Part shown: one piece after another, positions 21,365 through 32,300 of the stretch
Position numbering within the stretch: the stretch's first letter is position 1
Layout of the letters: each line of letters begins with the position of its first letter
Origin: Leptobrachium leishanense
Taxonomy: Eukaryota > Chordata > Amphibia > Anura > Megophryidae
NCBI GenBank assembly: GCA_009667805.1
Contig: CM019071.1
Location: forward strand, 45,581,593 to 45,645,592
Direction: 5' to 3'
DNA: 64,000 nucleotides
Program-made: the position numbers and the translations under genes
Notes under the pieces: generated by a model
Told to the model about the DNA's origin: nothing
Databases searched by the model: none
Seen by the model: only the letters and a program-made list of their open reading frames with translations

Positions 21365-21791
21365 GACTGGGGTCAGAGCAGCGCACTTTTAACGTGCGTT
21401 CTGGCGCACATAATTACGGCTGCACTAGCAGCAGATGACGGGCAATGACGGCCAATATACGATGTACGGCCGCACAAAAGTCCAGCCGTGCAACGCAAGT
21501 GGAATTTGAACGCATTTTTCTGAGAACGCTGAACCGCTAGTACTGACGTACTGAGTGCGCAGCTGCGGCATAGCGGCGTGTTTGCGTGACTAGGAGATGT
21601 CAGACGCTGCTAATGTCCGGCCTACATAACGTCCAGATGCAAAAAGAGTTTTATTGACGATCCGTACAAAATCACGCCCGAAAATGCGCGTCATCTGACC
21701 GTTTTTGCGCATTCCGTGAAAAAATACGTCAATGCGTTCGGACGCACTTTTTCACGTTCGTGGGGAAAAATGCTTTCGTCTGACCCTAGCC
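21365..21791 (-). mobile_element. TTAA-type MITE, copy 2
   Basis: It has the same orientation as copy 1 and starts four bases after it. Ends GACTGGGGTCAGAGCAGCGC and CGTCTGACCCTAGCC; interior as in copy 1. Confidence 0.87.
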
Positions 21792-21794
21792 TGA

Positions 21795-22205
21795 GGCTAG
21801 GGTCAAACGAACGCATTATTTGCAGCGACCGTCAAAAAGTGCGTCCGAACGCATTGACGTATTTTTTAACGGTCATACGATGCGCATTTTTGTGCGTGAT
21901 TTCTTACGGATCCAAACCAGGAAACTTTTTGTGTCTGGACGTTATGTTGGCCGGACATGAGCAGCGTCTGACGACTCCTAATCACGCACACACGCCGCTA
22001 GCGGCCGCAGCGCACTCTGTACGTCAGTACTAGCGGTTCTGCGTTCTCGAAAAAATGTGTTCATTTTCCACTTGCGTTGCGCAGCCGGACTTTTGTGCGA
22101 CCGTACTTCGTATATTGTCCGTCATTGCCCGTCATTTGCTGCCACTGCGGCCATGATTAAGTGCGCCAGAATGCACGTTAAAAATGCGCTGGTCTGACCC
22201 CAGCC
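21795..22205 (+). mobile_element. TTAA-type MITE, copy 3, head-to-head with copy 2
   Basis: It begins GGCTAGGGTCAAACG and ends GTCTGACCCCAGCC directly before TTAA. It lies three bases from copy 2 in the opposite orientation, so the two form an inverted pair. Confidence 0.88.
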
Positions 22206-22245
22206 TTAACCTAAAGTAGTTTTAACTAACATGTAATGGGTTTAA

Positions 22246-22670
22246 GGCTAGGGTCAAACGAAAGCATTTTTACACGCGAACGTAAAAAAGTGCGTCCGAA
22301 CGCATTGACGTATTTTTCACGGAATAGGCGAAAACGGTCATATGATGCGCATTTTCGTGCGTGATTTTTTACGGATCCAAACCAGGAAACTTTTTGCGTC
22401 TGGACGTTATGTTGGCCGGACACGAGCAGGGTCTGACGTCTCCAAATCACGCACACACACCGCTAGCGGGCGCAGCGCACTCTGTACGTCAGTACTAGCG
22501 GTTCAGCGTTCTCGAAAAAATGCGTTCATTTTCCACTTGCGTTGCGCGGCCGGACTTTCGTGCGACCGTACTTCGCATATTGGCCATCATTGCCCGTCAT
22601 TTGCTGCTAGTGCGGCCGTGATTAAGTGCGCCAGAACGCACGTTAAAAATGCGCTGGTCTGACCCCAGCC
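22246..22670 (+). mobile_element. TTAA-type MITE, copy 4, with intact target duplication
   Basis: The 425-bp element GGCTAGGGTC...GACCCCAGCC is flanked by TTAA on both sides (22242-22245 and 22671-22674). TTAA duplication is the hallmark of piggyBac and Kolobok transposases; the ends alone do not decide between them. No coding capacity. Confidence 0.9.
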
Positions 22671-22726
22671 TTAAGTGTATAGCAGATTATTTAAGTCTTT
22701 CTCTAGAGTTTCCGCACTCATTAACG

Positions 22727-23182
22727 GTTATTCAAAGAGCACCGAAATTTCATTGAAGCTTCGGTGCATTGTTTTTCAGCGCACTTTGGTGTGCATCAGT
22801 GATTCCAGATCTCTGACCCTGCGGTGAAATCACTATTCACCACAGGGTCCCTGAAGTGGGCCAAACCTGAACAGACTGAAAACTTATCAGGAGCCGAACG
22901 CTGCTGAAGACCACTGAACAGACCGGCGAACGCCACCGAACTGACAGCCAAAATATTTTTAAAAAAAACGGAACTCTGATCTTCTTTGAAAGGCTTTTAA
23001 AACAATACAAATGCATGAAATTATCTGGAAATAATAAAAAAGGTCCTAAGAAATATAATAAAAAGGTCTGTAGAAGAAAAAAAAAATTGCCGTAAAAAAG
23101 GGGGTTGAACTGCAGGGAGCTCCAGGAAGGACTCAGTTCTCGGCAAGTGAGTTGATCCCATAATAGCGTCATTAGGTGTTAA
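22727..23182. other. Possible MITE end plus unassigned sequence
   Basis: ACGGTTATTCAAAGAGCACC at 22726 resembles the GGGTTATTCAAAGAG terminus, but the following sequence is not alignable by eye. A short hairpin (ACCCTGCGGTGAA with TTCACCACAGGGT) lies near 22815-22850. No gene. Confidence 0.4.
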
Positions 23183-23806
23183 CCTCCCTGGCGGTATTCT
23201 CGAGTGTGACTCTGGGTTAAATTTCACTACTGTGAACGGTAACCCCGAGCCACAATCGGGCTGGATGCATACTCACCTCCTCCTGGCTCCCTCGCTGTCC
23301 CCCGCAGTGTGATCGCGGCGAGCTGCTTCCTGGAATGCTCCCTGCGAGTCACACAATGCAGGGGGGGCGGGAACCATCAGCAAACTTATAAAGAATTCAT
23401 AAAATACTGTAATCCAAAGTGCAATGTTTATGAACGGCCACTGGGTGGCACTACAGGATAAGAAATAGACCATACATCCTCTTACTCTTGTTTTCAGACC
23501 GATTTCAGTGTTTTTTGTCTCCTATTTTATTGAATATCATTTATTTGCATTATTTTGGATAATTATTTTTGGGATAATAAATTATTATTTCGTGTTTCAA
23601 ACTTTATCGGACTCTGTGTATTTACAGTTTTTTACTTTATTTATTTATAAAGGATTTTACCAGTAAGGACTCTTGATTGCACGGATTTCAGTGCGTGATT
23701 CCTAATTATTACAGGCTAACTATGTTCAAAAACACGTCTCCTTTAAAAAAAATAATTGAGATGCTTTTAGACACAAAATTTTAAATAAATTAGACCGCCA
23801 GGGAGG
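23183..23806. mobile_element. TTAA-type MITE with CCTCCCTGGCGGT termini
   Basis: Starts CCTCCCTGGCGGTA and ends ACCGCCAGGGAGG, flanked by TTAA on both sides (23179-23182 and 23807-23810). It is 624 bp long and non-coding. It is a different family from the GGCTAGGG elements. Confidence 0.92.
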
Positions 23807-23810
23807 TTAA

Positions 23811-24082
23811 AGGATAGGACCTGTCTAAAGGTGGGATACTTGGGTGATGTTGACAGGCTTAAGCAATTTATGGCCATATATTGTGAACTAAATTTCCACC
23901 ATTTTCAACAGAGCTTTGGGATAAAAATTGTATAAGAAAAAGGTAGACACCAGCTACCAAAATGTTACTTTATTAATTATACATTGACATAGAGATAAAA
24001 ACACAAGTAGTGTAAGCTATTCTATCGATCCACACCTAACCAGGGTAGATTTCCAGGCAGCACCCAGAGTGAAACATTTACA
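23811..24082. other. Unassigned spacer
   Basis: AT-rich sequence between two MITEs. No gene or known repeat is recognised. Confidence 0.4.
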
Positions 24083-24881
24083 GGGTTATTCAAAGAGCTC
24101 CGAATTTCTTGAGAAAGGTAACTGATCGCTGAAAATCAGGGTTCGGTTACCTTTCCTGGCCATTCGGCTATCCAGAGAGCAGGCAATTCGCCAAATCCTG
24201 GCGAATTGCCTGCACATACGGTGCCTGTTCGGTGCCTGTTCGAGGGCAGTGAAATCCCCATAGAGAAGCACTGCTTCGTCTATTCAGAGAACACAAACCA
24301 GCAGTGAAAGGTTCCCCTAATGCCCTGCCATTCGGTGGTTTAATTCGGCACTTTTATTCAGACGAATCCCATAGGTTTCAATGTTAAAAATATTCACGTT
24401 TTAATTCAATATCTAATAAACCGTTTATTATAAAATTCTGCAGTAAAGAGTCTCTTTATTTATAGATTTTTTAGGATATTTTAAGCATTTTTTTTTTTTT
24501 TAAAGTTTTCTTCTTTTTTCTGTAACAGCCCTCTTTATTATCATTCCCTGGACCTCATATGCAAATTTCAGACATTTTCGCTCAGTAGTTTCTTTGCAAA
24601 CAGTGTTTCACTTTCACACATTCATACAAACTGTTTTTCTAATTTATTCACTGCCTCTTCTGCTGTGTCGAAGGCTGCGATCAGCTCCTGTTCTGGTTTT
24701 TCTGTGGTTTTCGGCAGGTTAATCCAGATGTTTTTGTGGGTTTTCTGCAATTCGGGGACCCTGTGGTGCTTGCTGAATACACCGCAGGGTCACCGAAATG
24801 GGATCGGCAAAAGGCACCGAATTGAAGAGAACGAAAAGTCACCGAACGTGCGATGACTTTTCGAATCTCTTTGAATAACCC
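24083..24881 (+). mobile_element. Full-length GGGTTATTCAAAGAG MITE
   Basis: A 799-bp element with matching ends GGGTTATTCAAAGAG and CTCTTTGAATAACCC; the pairing extends one or two bases out (CAGGG/CCCTG). TTA lies at 24078-24080 and 24884-24886, a possible 3-bp target duplication of the PIF/Harbinger type. This is the cleanest copy of the family in the window. Confidence 0.87.
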
Positions 24882-25334
24882 TGTTAGTATACTTTAAGGA
24901 TAGATTAAGACCATTCCATTAAATCATATAACGAAAGCCTCTCCGAAGAGAAGAAAAGGTTATGTATATATAAATCCCGTATATTATACACTCTAGATGC
25001 CCCCTTAGGCAAAAATCTTTTTACAGAGGGTAATTATAACAGGTTTCAGTGCCTCCTTAAGCAAAAAATAGCAAAATCCTATTGAATGATACAAGGTCTC
25101 ACGGCTTCCTTAGACAAGTATAGCAAAGTCCCATAAATGGTCTAAATAGTCATATATAAATCCTAATGCACTCATCAATAAAAACGTCACCCAAAAAGGA
25201 TTTCCACATCAAAGTCAGCCAATAGGCCATACAATGGAGAGCACCTAACAACTCCCTCATTGGATAAATATCAAGACTAAACCATCTGGTAGGAGGGAAT
25301 AGACAAAGAAAAACAAACTGTTAAAAGCCTCTCG
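24882..25334. other. Unassigned spacer
   Basis: No gene. A loosely repeated motif (GCCTCCTTAAGCAAAAAATAG, GCTTCCTTAGACAAGTATAG, GCCCCCTTAGGCAAAAATC) occurs three times about 55-65 bp apart, possibly a decayed tandem repeat. Confidence 0.4.
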
Positions 25335-27573
25335 TCTCCATTGTGTGATATTTTACTCTATGTGTCATTGGGTGCATCCATTGTGTGATATTTCCCTCTA
25401 TATGTGTCACTGGGCGCATCCATTGTGTGATATTTCCCTCTATATGTGTCACTGGGTGCATCCATTGTGGAATATTTTCCTCTATATGTGTCACTGGGCG
25501 CATCCATTGTGTGATATTTTCCTCTATATGTATCACTGGGCACATCCATTGTGTGATATTTTCCTCTATATGTGTCACTGGGCGCATCCATTGTGTGATA
25601 TTTTCCTCTATATGTGTCACTGGGCGCATCCATTGTGTGATATTTCCCTCTATATGTGTCACTGGGCGCATCCATTGTGTGATATTTCGCTCTATATGTG
25701 TCACTGGGTGCATCCATTGTGTGATATTTTCCTCTATATGTGTCACTGGGTGCATCCATTGTGTGATATTTTCCTCTATATGTGTCACTGGGTGCATCCA
25801 TTGTGTGATATTTTCCTCTATATGTGTCACTGGGTGCATCCATTGTGTGATATTCTCCTCTATATGTGTCACTGGATGCATCCAGTGTGTGATATTTTCC
25901 TCTAAATGTGACACTGGGTGCATCCATTGTGTGATATTCTCCTCTATATGTGTCACTGGGTGCATCCATTGTGTGATATTTTCCTCTAAATGTGACACTG
26001 GGCGCATCCATTGTGTGATATTTTCCTCTAAATGTGACACTGGGCGCATCCATTGTGTGATATTCTCCTCTATATGTGTCACTGGGTGCATCCATTGTGT
26101 GATATTTTCCTCTATATGTGTCACTGGGTGCATCCATTGTGTGATATTTCCCTCTATATGTGTCACTGGGCGCATCCATTGTGTGATATTATCCTCTATA
26201 TGTGTCACTGGGTGCATCCATTGTGTGATATTATCCTCTATATGTGTCACTGGGTGCATCCATTGTGTGATATTTTCCTCTATATGTGTCACTGGGTGCA
26301 TCCATTGTGTGATATTTCCCTCTATATGTGTCACTGGGTGCATCCATTGTGTGATAGTATCCTCTATATGTGTCACTGGGTGCATCCATTGTGTGATATT
26401 TACCTCTATATGTGTCACTGGGTGCATCCATTGTGTGATATTTCCCTCTATATGTGTCACTGGGTGCATCTATTGTGTGATATTTTCCTCTATATGTGTC
26501 ACTGGGTGCATCCATTGTGTGATATTTCCCTCTATATGTGTCACTGGGTGCATCCATTGTGTGATATTTTCCTCTATATGTGTCACTGGGTGCATCCATT
26601 GTGTGATATTTTCCTCTATATGTTTCACTGGGTGCATCCATTGTGTGATATTTCCCTCTATATGTGTCACTGGGTGCATCCATTGTGTGATATTTTCCTC
26701 TATATGCGTCACTGGGTGCATCCATTGTGTGATATTCTCCTCTATATGTGTCACTGGATGCATCCATTGTGTGATATTTCCCTCTATGTGTCATTGGGTG
26801 CATCCATTGTGTGATATTTCCCTCTATATGTGTCACTGGGTGCATCCATTGTGTGATATTTTCCTCTATATGTGTCACTGGGTGCATCCATTGTGTGATA
26901 TTTTCCTCTATATGTGTCACTGGGTGCATCCATTGTGTGATATTTCCCTCTATATGTGTCACTGGGTGCATCCATTGTGTGATATTTTCCTCTATATGTG
27001 TCACTGGGTACATCCATTGTGTGAGATTTCCCTCTATATGTGTCACTGGGTGCATCCATTGTGTGATATTTTCCTCTGGATGCACCCAGTGACACATATA
27101 GAGGAAAATATCACACAATGGATGCACCCAGTGACACATATAGAGGGAAATCTCACACAATGGATGTACCCAGTGACACATATAGAGGAAAATATCACAC
27201 AATGGATGCACCCAGTGACACATATAGAGGGAAATATCACACAATGGATGCACCCAGTGACACATATTGTGTGATATTTTCCTCTATATGTGTCACTGGG
27301 CGCATCCATTGTGGGATATTTTCCTCTATATGTGTCACTGGGTGCATCCATTGTGTGATATTATCCTCTATATGTGTCACTGGGTGCATCCATTGTGTGA
27401 TATTTCCCTCTATATGTGCCGCTGGGTGCATCCATTTTGTGATATTTTCCTCTATATGTGTCACTGGATGCATCCATTGTGTGATATTTTCCGCTATATG
27501 TGTCACTGGGCGCATCCATTGTGTGATATTTCCCTCTATATGTGTCACTGGGAGCATCCATTGTGTGATATTT
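25335..27573. repeat. 42-bp minisatellite, about 53 copies, with internal inversion
   Basis: Unit TATGTGTCACTGGGTGCATC, then CATTGTGTGATATTTTCCTC, then TA: 42 bp, or 14 codons. Copies are very uniform, differing mainly at GGGTG/GGGCG and TTTCC/TCTCC. The unit is stop-free in several frames on both strands and yields spurious frames up to 629 codons. The array lies about 1.5 kb beyond the 3' end of the P450 coding sequence. Confidence 0.97.
27076..27267. repeat. Inverted block inside the 42-bp array
   Basis: Orientation switches at about 27076 (TTTTCCTCTGGATGCACC) and back at about 27267 (ACACATATTGTGTGATA). The inverted block of four and a half units copies the variant order just to its left (GTACATCC and GAGATTTCC), so it looks like a templated inverted duplication. 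Confidence 0.9.
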
Positions 27574-28252
27574 GTGTTGTAAACTGCCCCCCCCCAAGTA
27601 TCTTTCCATCACTTGCTCCTCACTGTGTGGCTTTGGCCATAGAATGGAGTGAATGGGTCAGTCACGACTCACATCATTGCATTGTGTGGGATGTATTCAA
27701 AGGACATCACCAGGGATAGATTATAATGCGTTTAAGATCCCTGTTTTATCTCATTCAGCTGCCAGCTCTTATCTCAGGTAGCCTGGAGAGGATAATAAAC
27801 CCCATGTAGCCTTATCTATACATTCCCTCCTCCACCCTATTGACCATTAAATACTATAGAAGTTAAACCACAGCAGTAACGTTAAACTCACTATAAGATT
27901 TTGGTAAATGTTGCATCATGGAAAAAATACACAAAATGGAAACAGGAGATAAAAACCTGACTTTATTTTTCCGTTTTACATGCAGTTACTTAAAAGAAAG
28001 AAAAAAACAGCAGCGTGTGTTTTATAATGTGTTTTATATTGTGTTTGTTTTTTCCACAAGGAATCTAGTTACAGCTTCTGTTAATGGTGTTGTTCCTTTT
28101 AGAAGGGCTTTGGCCACTGAAGGGTCCATGTGCAATTGCACCCAGCAGGATTCCCCCACTTGACGCGCCATTTGGTGCTCACTTCCTCCTCCTAAGCTGT
28201 TCCCATTGAGTGTTTGCGGTTGGGAAGGCAGTGTTGTGGGTTTATATATATA
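27574..28252. other. Unassigned region downstream of the P450 gene
   Basis: No exon is recognised. On the minus strand AATAAA occurs at 27967-27962 and could serve as a polyadenylation signal for the P450 transcript, but no cleavage context proves it. Confidence 0.35.
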
Positions 28253-28976
28253 GGGCTCTATTACATTCCTCGCGCATACGTTTGCGCCGGCGCAAAAATG
28301 CATTAACGCGAGGGGCAAAACCCTTTGCGCCGAACGTCGTATTACAATGTCAGCGCAACAAACGCGCGTATACATCTACCGCGGGTGAACCTGCGCGAAC
28401 GTAATGTACTGCGCGCGTCCTATACTTAACATTGTGAGGACAAATGCGTTTGTGCGCTGGTGCGTGGATGGTATTACAATCTATGCGCAGTTTGTAACGC
28501 ACAGCCTTTGTGCGCATAATTTTAGCAACTCCTAAAAACTGGTGATATGGCAAATTCTATCAACCTGCCGAAACCAAATACACCAGCCCAAAAAAACATA
28601 CGCAGCAAAGTATAGTTACACATTCTACACATACCCAAACCAATAAAATGTAGAAGTTGTGCGTGTTTTTATTATTTATGCAGCATATATGCTCAGATTG
28701 ATTTTGACAGGCGCAAAAATTTAACGTGAGACAATTGTGGTTCTTAATTCTGATTGTCTGAATCGCGTCAAAAAACAGTCCGCACACTGATTTCTGTGCA
28801 CAACGCTGCTGCGCGTGCGTTTTTGCGCGTCCTTTTTACGAGCGTTATTGCTCGACGGATGAAAAACTGTGCGAGGATTGTAATTCCAGCGTTGATTTTC
28901 GCGTTAACGTTTAACGCTTCGTGTAAAAATTCACGCGTTGCGCGTGCGTTTTTGCGTGAAGAATGTAATAGGGCCC
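28253..28976. mobile_element. MITE with GGGCYCTATTACATTC termini
   Basis: A 724-bp inverted-repeat element with ends GGGCTCTATTACATTC and GAATGTAATAGGGCCC. The subterminal regions are very CpG-rich (GCGCATACGTTTGCGCC against CGCGTGCGTTTTTGCG). It lies about 150 bp past the P450 stop codon and may fall inside the 3' UTR. No target duplication is clear. Confidence 0.85.
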
Positions 28977-29123
28977 ACAGTGTTTACATACAGGTTCTAT
29001 ATGTAGCACGTGCTGCTGTTTGAGTTCCCGTATCGCACTTACAGCTGATTTCTACAAACCCGTCACCCAGTTTTAATCGTCTTGATACAAAGTGACACGT
29101 TTGTAGATTCGTGCCCCGCGAGC

Positions 29124-29305
29124 CTAGCGCGGGATAATGCGACACTTGTACTCCATTGGCACGCTGCCCAGGCCGCTGCCGGTGGGTTCCAGCGTTATCT
29201 CCTCCTTGGCGATCAGCGGCTTGAAGGTGAAGTTTTGGAGAAGAGACGTGAAGAAAATGAAGAGCTCCATGCGAGCCAGATTCTCCCCCAGACAGATCCG
29301 CTTCC
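29124..29305 (-). CDS. CYP2 exon 9 (haem loop and C terminus)
   Basis: The acceptor CTCCCCTGCAG is followed by the codons for [11 protein letters not shown]; the glycine before it is split with exon 8. Cys441 is the haem ligand. The frame ends IIPR at TAG 29126-29124. The 182 coding nt match the usual CYP2 last exon. No AATAAA lies between the stop and the MITE at 28976; the nearest on the minus strand are 28673-28668 (inside the MITE) and 27967-27962. Confidence 0.95.
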
Positions 29306-32300
29306 CTGCAGGGGAGGGAGAGGCACATCAGATTATACAGGTAACAGCATCGGCCGCACCTTCTCACATGCAATAATCCTCCCTGCGGGGATTAACTAAG
29401 CGGCGACATGCAGAGTCACCCCTAGCATTTACAGGCAATTTTGTGGGGCCCCTGGTCACACTTTCAACACCACACCTCCTTACACTCCACCTTTATTTAC
29501 ACACTGATACACACACTGTCCTCCCTTCACTGATCTTCACATATAGACACCTCTCACCTCTGATCCCTAGCGTCCCCAGAAAGACACCCCTAATACTACT
29601 CGTACCTAGATGGACACCGCTGTCGTCCCATATAGAAACCCCCGCTCCCTCAAATAGAGGGGTTTCCCTCAGAGTCAGGCAGTCCTGGAGGCAGGTGGAG
29701 TTCCACGCTGGCCAATGGCTCTCTGCATTTACATGGCAGTGTTGGCAGTGGCATGTGGCTTCCAAAGTTTGGGGGCCCAGGGCATGCACCCTGCTCCCCC
29801 CTCCCAAAGGCCAGGCCTGGCGATGTGGGTCTGATACCCCAAATATCACCATGAAGCTTCCCGTCTCGTTCATTAAACACTGGCATTGCGTTGTACCACA
29901 GTACCACCCGGTGCGTGTGTGTATATTGCAATCTGTCCAATCGGAGAAGAGCCATACTGGTTACACATGGCCAAACTACGGCAGCCAATGAGTAGAGCTC
30001 CACCTCATTGGCCGATGGAATTATTTAACAAGGAATGCTATTGGATACCATTCCTCGTTGAAAACCACTGCGTCTATAGGGCTCTTTAAGATGAAGTCCC
30101 TGGTCAGGAAGGACCTCCATGGAGTCATCAACCACTGGACAGTAAGTAATAATCTATCCTTGGGCTTTTATTTAATTTTAATTCAATTTAGGGAATTTAA
30201 TCCTAGATTTAGGTTAAATGGGGATATGGGGGATTACGCCCCTCATTTATTATAGGGTTAATAGGGGGTTGGATGTTTGCTGACACACCCCTAGACCGAG
30301 TGTCAAAAAAGGTGGCAGCGTGGGGTTCTTCCTTCCCACTGCTCCTTTCAGCTCGTTCCTCCAAGCCCATCTCTTACTTTCCCTAAGGTAAAGGTCCATA
30401 CTATCTGCCTGTTTAAATGTCCGAGCTGCTCGCATTGAGAAAGGATTTTACCAGGAAGGATACATTGAGATTTCTCTGGTTTTCAGTATGTCCTGGGTGG
30501 CGAGTCTGTACCGTTAGGTGTCTCTCACCCAAGGAGACTTACTGGAGAGGTGCTCGCTGGGATCAAACCCATGTCTCCACAGGCTCTCTCCATGCAGAGC
30601 AGTGATGTTAACTCTAATCCACCCAGCCGGTGCATTGCTGTCCAACCTCTTCTCTTTTTTGCTCTCATCTGTCTTATCTCTCTCCTTGACCCTCTGCAAT
30701 CATGCTTTCGCTCACCGCACTCGTTGGAAACGGCTTGGGGTACATTGGCGACTGTGACAGCTTAAGCAAAGTATGATCATATTTTGTGAACTGAATCCCA
30801 TCATTTATACAGTCAGGCGCTTGAATATTTTTAAAACTGTACTTTTTACTACAGAGTAAGATGGAAGAATGTCCTCATCGATATGAAGAGCACGTTCCTG
30901 GTGTTATATATATATATATTCAGAAGGTAAGGGGTTAATGCAGTTAGGGGGTTACTTAGTGATACGTGTGCATACTGATATATCGATATTTGAAATGCAG
31001 CTCTGATTCCGGCCCACGGTCTCGCATCCACCTGCCCTAAAGAGAGCTTTCCATGTCAATAACCAATACTCGAGTCTCGTCTTTCCGGCTTTACGCCATA
31101 TTTTTCTTGGATAGAGAGTCAATAATTACCGGCAGCGAAAGGCATGAGCGCATCCTCCTTCTTAAAGTTTCCGCTGGCATCCAGGAAATGTTCGGGATTG
31201 AAATTGAATGGGTCCTCAAAGTGTGTAGGGTCACGGTGAACAGATGTCAGGAATGGGGTGATGTAGGTGCCCTGAAAATATTACAATGTGATGCTGTGAC
31301 TATATGACATTTCACACGGTGCGTTTCCTCAAACTATGGGAGGATAGATCACAAATTAATCAGCAGCTCTAAGAGAATCTCACGAAAATGGGATGTAGGA
31401 CATATTACTTCCTTGGGTCAATTGACCGGGTTTGGGTCGAAATCCCTACAACCAGGTTCACTAATGCCAAAATCCTGACAGCCAACTTCCCTACACAGAC
31501 AACTCCCTGGCGGCCAACTTCCCTACACAGACAACTCCCTGACGTCCAACTTCCAGACATCCAAAATCCCAGCGGCTAACACTAACCTTACTCTCTAACC
31601 CCCTAAACCTAGCCCTAATCCTAACCCCCCTAAACCTAGCCCTAACCCTAACCCCCTAAACCTAGCCCTAACCCTAACCCCCTAAACCTAGCCCTAACCC
31701 CCCAAACCTAGCCCTAACCTTAACCCCCTAAATCTAGTCCTAGCCATAACCCCCTAAACCTTGCCCTAACCCTAACTCCCTAAACCTAGCCCTAACCCTA
31801 ACCCCCTTAAACCTAGCCCTAACCCTAACCCTCTTAAACCTAGGATTAGGGTGTTAGTATTAGGGTTAGCCGCTAGGGTTATGGATGTCTGGAAGTTGGC
31901 CGTGTAGGGAAGTTGGGATGTCCGGCACTTGTTCTGTCTGGAAGTTGGCCGTCGGGAGGTTGGCATTAGGGAACCTGGCTGTAGGGATTTTGTCCGGCAC
32001 CCCAATTGACCCAGTGCCGAACCAGGTGGAAAGACCGATAAGGTTCTATCTACACGGCCTCTCTAGGCAAACTGATCACCTCCTTTGGACTCCACTACCA
32101 CCTATACGCTGAGGACACTGAAATATACCTCTCCTCCCCTGATCTCCCTCTGACTCTCCTGGATCGAGTCACTGACTGTCTCTCCGCTGTCTCGATTTGG
32201 ATGTCTTCCCGCTTCCTTAAACTCAATCTCACCAAAACAGAAATTCCCGTTGTTCCTCCCTCCAAGAAAACCCCAAAAACCAATCCCACCTATCTCTCTG

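Noticed and set aside
25321..27582. His/Trp-rich and Cys/Ile-rich frames up to 629 codons
   Set aside because: Translation of the 42-bp minisatellite on both strands.
31577..31870. True chromosome end or fusion telomere
   Set aside because: The array is degenerate, lies inside an inverted-repeat element in an intron, and has normal sequence on both sides.
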